Shown here piece after piece: positions 13,533 to 17,653 of a DNA stretch of 17,653 nucleotides. Within the stretch, counting starts at the first letter, position 1. Each line of letters opens with the position of its first letter. The position numbers and the translations under genes were made by a program. Origin of the DNA: Bacteroidales bacterium UBA3808 (GTDB taxonomy: Bacteria > Bacteroidota > Bacteroidia > Bacteroidales > Paludibacteraceae). Under the pieces are notes generated by a model that saw only the letters and a program-made list of their open reading frames with translations, was not told the origin of the DNA and searched no databases. The stretch spans positions 1 through 17,653 of the forward strand of contig DFEG01000030.1 in the NCBI GenBank assembly GCA_002369075.1, read 5' to 3'.

Positions 13533-13940
13533 TTATTCGTTCGGCTCTCTGAGTTCCAAGGTAAGAGGTTTGTTCTTCTCGCCTGTCTTGACCTTAAGAG
13601 ATTTGTATGCCAGACACTCATCTTGTGCATCAAAAACAGCAAAGTAAACTGTGATCGTCTCATCGGCGCCCACACTGCTCGGAGCAAAATCGTCCGGCGA
13701 TTTGAGTTCGAAATGAGCCACGCCGGCTGCGTTGGTCTTGACCGGGGCATCTTTGTAGTTTTGTTTGTAATACGAGCCGCCTATATCGCCGTGCGCCACA
13801 GCCTTATAGACCTCTACCCCAGCCTGCGGCTGACCGTTCTTGAGCACGGTGACATCTACGGTTGCCTCGGTCTTAAACTGAACGCAACTGCTCATTACTA
13901 CGGCTACCAAAGCCGCCAAAAGAATCTGAATTTTTCTCAT
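13533..13940 (-). CDS. Lipoprotein with an Ig-like/carboxypeptidase-regulatory-like fold (135 residues)
   Basis: This is the first gene of the lipoprotein cluster. The signal MRKIQILLAALVAVVMSSC puts the lipid on C19. The mature part reads as one beta-sandwich: ATVDVTVLKNGQPQAGVEVY, then PVKTNAAGVAHFELKSPDDF, TVYFAVFDAQDECLAYKSLK and LTLELREPNE. The pair NGxPxxGVxV and TNAAGVAxFEL is the usual mark of CarboxypepD_reg-like and bacterial Ig-like repeats. It probably has an adhesive or structural role at the envelope; no enzyme motif is present. The ATG at 13940 is used, because the longer frame from 14057 passes through the promoter at 14028-14057. Confidence 0.85.
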   Translation of the reverse strand: MRKIQILLAALVAVVMSSCVQFKTEATVDVTVLKNGQPQAGVEVYKAVAHGDIGGSYYKQNYKDAPVKTNAAGVAHFELKSPDDFAPSSVGADETITVYFAVFDAQDECLAYKSLKVKTGEKNKPLTLELREPNE

Positions 13941-14027
13941 AATAATATCATTTTTTAGTATTGATTTACACAACGTACAAAAGACAGCACGCGACACAGT
14001 TGGAGTTAATCTACCACAAACCCGCTG

Positions 14028-14057
14028 CAAAAGTACTACTTTTTTTGGAACGAACAA
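14028..14057 (-). promoter_or_regulatory. Promoter of the lipoprotein cluster
   Basis: On the minus strand the -7 box is TACTTTTG (14035-14028). TTG lies at 14057-14055, with a 19-base spacer. Transcription should start near 14021, leaving a leader of about 80 bases. No other good box is seen within the cluster. Confidence 0.7.
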
Positions 14058-14064
14058 GGAAAAC

Positions 14065-14098
14065 CGTAAAAAAATTCATTCTGAGTGTATTTTTTACG
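14065..14098. promoter_or_regulatory. Inverted repeat between divergent promoters
   Basis: CGTAAAAAA (14065-14073) and TTTTTTACG (14090-14098) are complementary across 16 bases. They lie just upstream of the lipoprotein promoter and 40 bases upstream of the -33 element of the phosphatase gene. It could bind a regulator of both, but the arms are mostly A/T and may be chance. Confidence 0.35.
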
Positions 14099-14139
14099 TA
14101 AAATTCTTCAATTAAATATATCTCACTTTGTGAATTTTC

Positions 14140-14170
14140 TTGCATATCTCGCAAAAAAGTTGTACCTTTG
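14140..14170 (+). promoter_or_regulatory. Promoter of the SpoIIE-type phosphatase gene
   Basis: The -7 box TACCTTTG is at 14163-14170. TTG at 14140-14142 lies 20 bases upstream. Transcription should start near 14177. Confidence 0.8.
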
Positions 14171-14199
14171 CAGCCGGGTATGGTATAAAACAAGAAAAT

Positions 14200-16269
14200 A
14201 TGAACCTGAAAGAAAAGTTTAACAAGCAATCCCTACGGTCCCATGCAGGGCTGTGGCTGATGCTCGTCGCCATACTGGCGATGGAGTCGATTGCCTGCGT
14301 CCAGTATTTCTACACGCGTGCCACCATCAAAGCGGACGCCGTCTATCGCGCACAGTCCGAGCTGCGGTCGGCGGAACAGGAGATCAACACCGCCGCCGTG
14401 GAGCTGGAAGCCGCTGCCAAGATGCTTGCCAAGATGGCGGAGTTCTGCCTGAACAACCCCGATGCCATGCCGGGATGCGTGAACATGCTCTTCGAGACAC
14501 TGGAGAACGTGGAGGGAGCCGGAATAGCTTTCGTGCCGGATTATTACCCGCAGAAGGGCCACTGGTACGAGGTCTATGGCACCCGCAACGAACGGACCGA
14601 GAAGGGTTTTACCATCCGTCAGATAGGCGGTGCCGACCACGACTATACCCGGTCGGAGTGGTTCAATAACGGACTCACCAAAGGCCATGCCTATTGGTCG
14701 AACCCGTACGCGGACAACGAGGGCTCACATGCCATCGTCGTCACCTGTTCCTATCCCGTCCGCGATGCCGACAACCGTGTCGTGGGAGTCGTTTGTATAG
14801 ACATTTCGCTCAGCAAACTGAAGTTCATCTTCGATTACCTGCAGGTCTATCCGGATAGTTATTACTCCATCTACACGGCTTCCGGCAAGGATATCGTCGC
14901 CCCGGACACCATACCCGGACGCAAGTACCTTATCTTTGACGAGGAGATCGATACTACGGGCTGGAAACTGTCTATCATCATCCCCGAGGATATCCTGTAT
15001 GCCGACCTCAAGCGCGTCGGGCTGATTGTGAACATTCTGATGCTGCTCAGCCTGGCTCTGTTAGTATTCATCATGTACCGCAGCACCAAGAACGCCTACA
15101 AGATGATAGAGATCAACAACCAGAAGGAGCGTATGGAAGGCGAACTGGAGATTGCGCAGACCATCCAGAGCGCCATGCTGCCCAAGGTGTTCCCGCCCTT
15201 CGTGGACCGTCCGGACCTGAATATATACGGTGTGGTGCATCCCGCCAAAGAGGTGGGCGGCGACCTGTATGATTTCTATGTCCGCCACGACAAACTCTTC
15301 TTCTGCGTGGGCGACGTGAGCGGCAAGGGAGTGCCGGCGTCGCTGGTGATGGCGATGATACGCTCGCTCTTCCGCAGCGTCACAGCGCATGAGGAACAGG
15401 CAGAACAAATCATGCGCCGGATGAACGACCCGCTCACCGAGCAGAACGAACAGGACATGTTCGCCACCCTCTTTGTGGGCGTGCTGGATATGGAGACCGG
15501 CGTGCTCGATTACTGCAACGGCGGACACAATGCCCCGGTGCTGGTACACAAGCGCGAGAGCCGCCGGTTGGAGGTGCTGCCGAACCTGCCGATAGGTATC
15601 ATGGGCGGCTTCGAGTACGTCGGCCAGACCGCACAGATACAACGCGGCGACACGCTCTTCCTCTACACCGACGGACTCACCGAGGCGGAGAACAAAGTGC
15701 ATGCCCAATACGGCGAGGAGCGGATGCTGAACCTGCTGGCGACCACCGACGGCATGCCGCCGAGAGACCTCGTAGAGACCTTCCGGAAAGATGTCGATGC
15801 CTTCGTCAACGGAGCGCCGCAGAGCGACGACCTCACCATGCTTGCCATCCGTTACCAGATATCGGCGATCGTCATGCGCAACGACATACAGCAGATACCG
15901 ACCCTCTCCGAATGGGTGGACGGATTGCATGTGCCCGACGAACTGAACATGCCTATCAACCTCGCTTTGGAAGAGGTGGTCTGCAACGTCATGCTCTATG
16001 CCTACCCGGGACGCAAGGACGGCAAAGTGTTTGTCGAATATACCGAGATTGAGAACGAGCAGGGCAAACAACTGATCTTCACCGTTTCCGACTCCGGCAT
16101 TCCTTTCGACCCGACGAAGCAGAAAGAGGCGGACACATCGCTCTCGGCGGAGGACCGGGAGATAGGCGGCTTGGGCATACACCTTGTGCGCCAGCTCATG
16201 GACGAGATCCGCTACGAACGCGTGGAGGGCAAGAACATCCTCACGCTGGTAAAGAAAGTAGCAAACTAA
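14200..16269 (+). CDS. Cache-domain SpoIIE/RsbU-type phosphatase fused to an anti-sigma-type HATPase
   Basis: This 689-residue membrane signalling protein has a helix at about 17-38 and an extracytoplasmic Cache-like sensor to about 268 (ending near RVVGVVCIDISLSKL). A second helix follows at about 273-293, then a linker helix with MEGELEIAQTIQSAMLPK. The PP2C/SpoIIE phosphatase domain has metal-binding motifs GGDLYD (353-358), GDVSGKG with D372, YTDG with D491, and D543-D544. A C-terminal RsbW-like HATPase has an N-box with E591, E592 and N596, DSGIPFDP at about 631, and GLGIHLV at about 657. By family logic the phosphatase dephosphorylates a STAS-domain protein and the kinase domain phosphorylates it. 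No STAS partner or sigma factor is in the window. The next gene begins 12 bases on. Confidence 0.92.
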   Translation: MNLKEKFNKQSLRSHAGLWLMLVAILAMESIACVQYFYTRATIKADAVYRAQSELRSAEQEINTAAVELEAAAKMLAKMAEFCLNNPDAMPGCVNMLFETLENVEGAGIAFVPDYYPQKGHWYEVYGTRNERTEKGFTIRQIGGADHDYTRSEWFNNGLTKGHAYWSNPYADNEGSHAIVVTCSYPVRDADNRVVGVVCIDISLSKLKFIFDYLQVYPDSYYSIYTASGKDIVAPDTIPGRKYLIFDEEIDTTGWKLSIIIPEDILYADLKRVGLIVNILMLLSLALLVFIMYRSTKNAYKMIEINNQKERMEGELEIAQTIQSAMLPKVFPPFVDRPDLNIYGVVHPAKEVGGDLYDFYVRHDKLFFCVGDVSGKGVPASLVMAMIRSLFRSVTAHEEQAEQIMRRMNDPLTEQNEQDMFATLFVGVLDMETGVLDYCNGGHNAPVLVHKRESRRLEVLPNLPIGIMGGFEYVGQTAQIQRGDTLFLYTDGLTEAENKVHAQYGEERMLNLLATTDGMPPRDLVETFRKDVDAFVNGAPQSDDLTMLAIRYQISAIVMRNDIQQIPTLSEWVDGLHVPDELNMPINLALEEVVCNVMLYAYPGRKDGKVFVEYTEIENEQGKQLIFTVSDSGIPFDPTKQKEADTSLSAEDREIGGLGIHLVRQLMDEIRYERVEGKNILTLVKKVAN

Positions 16270-16281
16270 AATCCCGTTCTT

Positions 16282-17292
16282 ATGATTAAGCATTTCTTGG
16301 ACTACATAGCAATCGAGCGGAAGTACTCGCCACGGACGGTGGAGGCGTATAGGGACGACCTGCGGGATTTCTGCAGGTATCTGAAACTCACGCCGAAAGA
16401 AGGGGATGTCTTTTCTCTGACCGACGAGCAGATTTGTGGAGTGGGGGAGGATGACGTGAAAGGATGGATGCTCTATATGATAGAGGAACAGAAACAGTCG
16501 CCCCGGTCCGTCAAGAGACGCCTCTCCGCCCTGCGAAGTTTCTATAAATGGGCGTTGAGACTGAAGAAAGTGCCGAGAGACGTGACGGCAAAGATTATCT
16601 CCCCGAAAGCCGACAAGCCGCTGCCGGTGTTCTTCCGCAAGGAGGAAATGGAAGCGGCGGAGCGGAATCTCACCCGGACTTTCTCCGCAGAAGAGATGTC
16701 TTCCCGAAACGGAGAGGAAGAACGGGATTTTGAAACGATACGTGATTTGCTCATCATAGAGATGCTCTACCAGACAGGCATGCGACAGGCGGAGATGCTC
16801 GGGCTGACCGACGCGGATATAGACCTTAGCCAGGGACAGATACGCATCTTCGGCAAGCGCCGCAAGGAACGGATCGTACCGATAGGGGAGAAACTGATTG
16901 CGCAGATCAAGGATTATCTTGTGGCGCGGGATACCGCAATATCAGGATCTTGGAATGCTGAAGGACCGCAGACCTTCTTTGTCAAGATCAATAAGTCAGG
17001 TGGAGTGATGCCGATGACCAAGAACACCTTATATACTATAGTGCGCACGCGTATGGGAGAGGTCTCAACGCTCAAGAAACACTCGCCCCATGTGCTACGG
17101 CATACCTTTGCCACCGCCATGCTCGATAACGGTGCCGACATCCGTACGATTCAGGAACTGTTAGGGCACGCATCGCTCAGTACGACCCAAGTTTATACGC
17201 ATACGACCTTTGAGCAGATAAAACGCGTATATATGGACACTCACCCCCGGGCAAACGGCAAAGTGGACCCGAAAAATAAGAAAAATGACTAA
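16282..17292 (+). CDS. Tyrosine recombinase of the XerC/XerD type
   Basis: The family resolves chromosome dimers at dif. The 336-residue protein has the N-terminal SAM-like core-binding domain (MIKHFLDYIAIERKYSPRTV to about 100). The catalytic domain has all six residues: R168 (TGMRQAEML), K192 (GKRRKERIVPI), H270 and R273 (HVLRHTFAT), H296 (LLGHASL) and the nucleophile Y305 (TTQVYTH). It is about 40 residues longer than E. coli XerC, with insertions at about 130-150 (SAEEMSSRNGEEERDFE) and 220-240. Whether it is XerC or XerD cannot be settled here. It shares a transcript with the phosphatase gene. No inverted repeats or cargo suggest an integrative element. Confidence 0.92.
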   Translation: MIKHFLDYIAIERKYSPRTVEAYRDDLRDFCRYLKLTPKEGDVFSLTDEQICGVGEDDVKGWMLYMIEEQKQSPRSVKRRLSALRSFYKWALRLKKVPRDVTAKIISPKADKPLPVFFRKEEMEAAERNLTRTFSAEEMSSRNGEEERDFETIRDLLIIEMLYQTGMRQAEMLGLTDADIDLSQGQIRIFGKRRKERIVPIGEKLIAQIKDYLVARDTAISGSWNAEGPQTFFVKINKSGGVMPMTKNTLYTIVRTRMGEVSTLKKHSPHVLRHTFATAMLDNGADIRTIQELLGHASLSTTQVYTHTTFEQIKRVYMDTHPRANGKVDPKNKKND

Positions 17293-17317
17293 AAAATGCA
17301 TTTTTTTGCAAAAATAT

Positions 17318-17348
17318 TTGGTCATGTCAAAAAAAAGCCGTACCTTTG
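17318..17348 (+). promoter_or_regulatory. Promoter of the tRNA transcript
   Basis: The -7 box TACCTTTG is at 17341-17348. TTG at 17318-17320 lies exactly 20 bases upstream. The start is expected near 17355, about 157 bases before the tRNA. Confidence 0.8.
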
Positions 17349-17354
17349 CACGCT

Positions 17355-17511
17355 TTTTCGTCGGAAGTGTCTCGATGAGGCCCTTTGCTCGATAGGAAAA
17401 ATCGGGACGAGCGCTAACGAAGTGCACTCGGACCGAAGAGCGAGAGCACGGCAAAAATTCATATGAGCGACGAGGTCGCGAATCGTATTGAGCCGTCGCT
17501 AGCGCGACGCC
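17355..17511 (+). ncRNA. Structured leader upstream of tRNA-Thr, function unknown
   Basis: About 157 transcribed bases separate the promoter from the first tRNA, which is long for a tRNA leader. Near the end are four complementary pieces: GCGAC (17467-17471), GTCGC (17475-17479), GTCGC (17495-17499) and GCGAC (17504-17508). They can fold as two side-by-side hairpins or as crossed alternatives. The 3' hairpin, CGTCGC-TAGC-GCGACG (17494-17509), ends two bases before the tRNA. No convincing coding frame is present; one reading of 28 codons from 17464 runs into the tRNA. It may be a processing leader, a stable small RNA, or nothing specific. Confidence 0.35.
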
Positions 17512-17584
17512 GCCTCTATAGCTCAGTTGGTAGAGCACTAGATTTGTAATCCAGCGGTCGTTGGTTCGAGTCCGACTAGAGGCT
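17512..17584 (+). tRNA. tRNA-Thr (anticodon TGT)
   Basis: The 73-base cloverleaf is complete: acceptor GCCTCTA with TAGAGGC, D arm GCTC/GAGC, anticodon loop TTTGTAA with TGT at 17545-17547, a five-base variable loop and T arm GTTGG/CCGAC with one G-T pair. The discriminator is T17584. CCA is not encoded. The anticodon stem has one A-C mismatch (A17540 with C17552, positions 29 and 41). Confidence 0.95.
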
Positions 17585-17592
17585 CAAAAATG

Positions 17593-17620
17593 GCGAAATG
17601 ACAAATGTCAAATGTCAAAT
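17593..17620. repeat. 7-base tandem repeat between the two tRNA genes
   Basis: Four units, GCGAAAT, GACAAAT, GTCAAAT and GTCAAAT, follow one another in the 49-base spacer. Confidence 0.9.
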
Positions 17621-17633
17621 GATCTTTGAAAAT

Positions 17634-17653
17634 GGGTGTGTTCCAGAGTGGCC
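17634..17653 (+). tRNA. Start of a second tRNA, probably tRNA-Tyr (cut by the window edge)
   Basis: The last 20 bases read as an acceptor 5' arm GGGTGTG, TT at positions 8-9, and D arm CCAGAGTGGCC. This is the usual opening of bacterial tRNA-Tyr, and Thr-Tyr neighbours are common near tuf. The anticodon is outside the window, so the identity is inferred; a tRNA-Ser or tRNA-Leu opening is less likely. Confidence 0.6.

Noticed and set aside
14140..14199. N-terminal extension of the phosphatase gene
   Set aside because: It covers the -33 and -7 elements; the ATG at 14200 is downstream of the expected start site.
16282..17292. Integrase of a mobile island next to a tRNA
   Set aside because: It reads as a XerC/D housekeeping enzyme and no attachment repeats or cargo genes are seen.
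17291..17307. A-run/TGCA/T-run as a terminator after the recombinase gene
   Set aside because: The stem is only A-T pairs with a four-base loop, too weak to call.
17464..17550. A 28-codon frame (MSDEVANRIEPSLARRRLYS and on) entering tRNA-Thr
   Set aside because: It overlaps the tRNA, and its middle is made of the hairpin sequence.

Overview
The window looks like the chromosome of a member of the Bacteroidota, probably Bacteroidales; the genus cannot be told from the sequence. Six of seven strong promoter candidates carry the phylum's -7 box TACCTTTG and the seventh has TACTTTTG. Most have a TTG about 19-20 bases upstream. Most start codons lack a Shine-Dalgarno sequence, and small lipoproteins and the rseC-rnfBCDGEA gene order also fit. 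The genes are housekeeping and accessory chromosomal genes; there is no integrase-bounded island, phage or CRISPR array.

Layout. (1) Minus strand, 1-3254: the DNA translocase ftsK, followed after 10 bases by a YhcG/DUF1016-type nuclease gene that runs off the left edge. (2) Plus strand, 3438-8681: a complete Rnf operon, rseC-rnfB-rnfC-rnfD-rnfG-rnfE-rnfA. It encodes the membrane complex that couples ferredoxin oxidation to NAD+ reduction and ion export. Its RnfB is only 138 residues and lacks the ferredoxin-like C-terminal domain usual for the family. (3) 8849-9773: a thiol-type glutathione peroxidase with a 57-residue winged-helix-like protein, closed by a good terminator. (4) 9791-12292: a VanX-type D-Ala-D-Ala dipeptidase lipoprotein, a gene-remnant scar, and a CPA2 cation:proton antiporter without an RCK domain. 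(5) Minus strand, 12353-14057: four small lipoprotein genes from one promoter, two sharing an almost identical leader and signal-peptide start. (6) Plus strand, 14140-17292: a Cache-PP2C-HATPase sensor phosphatase/kinase and a XerC/D-type recombinase. (7) 17318-17653: a promoter, a structured leader, tRNA-Thr(UGU), and the first 20 bases of a second tRNA, probably tRNA-Tyr.

The points most worth a second look are: the stripped-down RnfB; an inverted repeat CGCTTGCG on the -33 element of both the rseC-rnf and gpx promoters, with a second related site below the gpx start site; and short tandem repeats (units of 7, 8, 11 or 15 bases, different in each place) filling many of the spacers, including five CTAG words exactly 8 bases apart after rnfA. 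Others are twin 10-base palindromes exactly 21 bases apart, and a leader before tRNA-Thr that can form competing hairpins. No wholly new multi-gene system was recognised.
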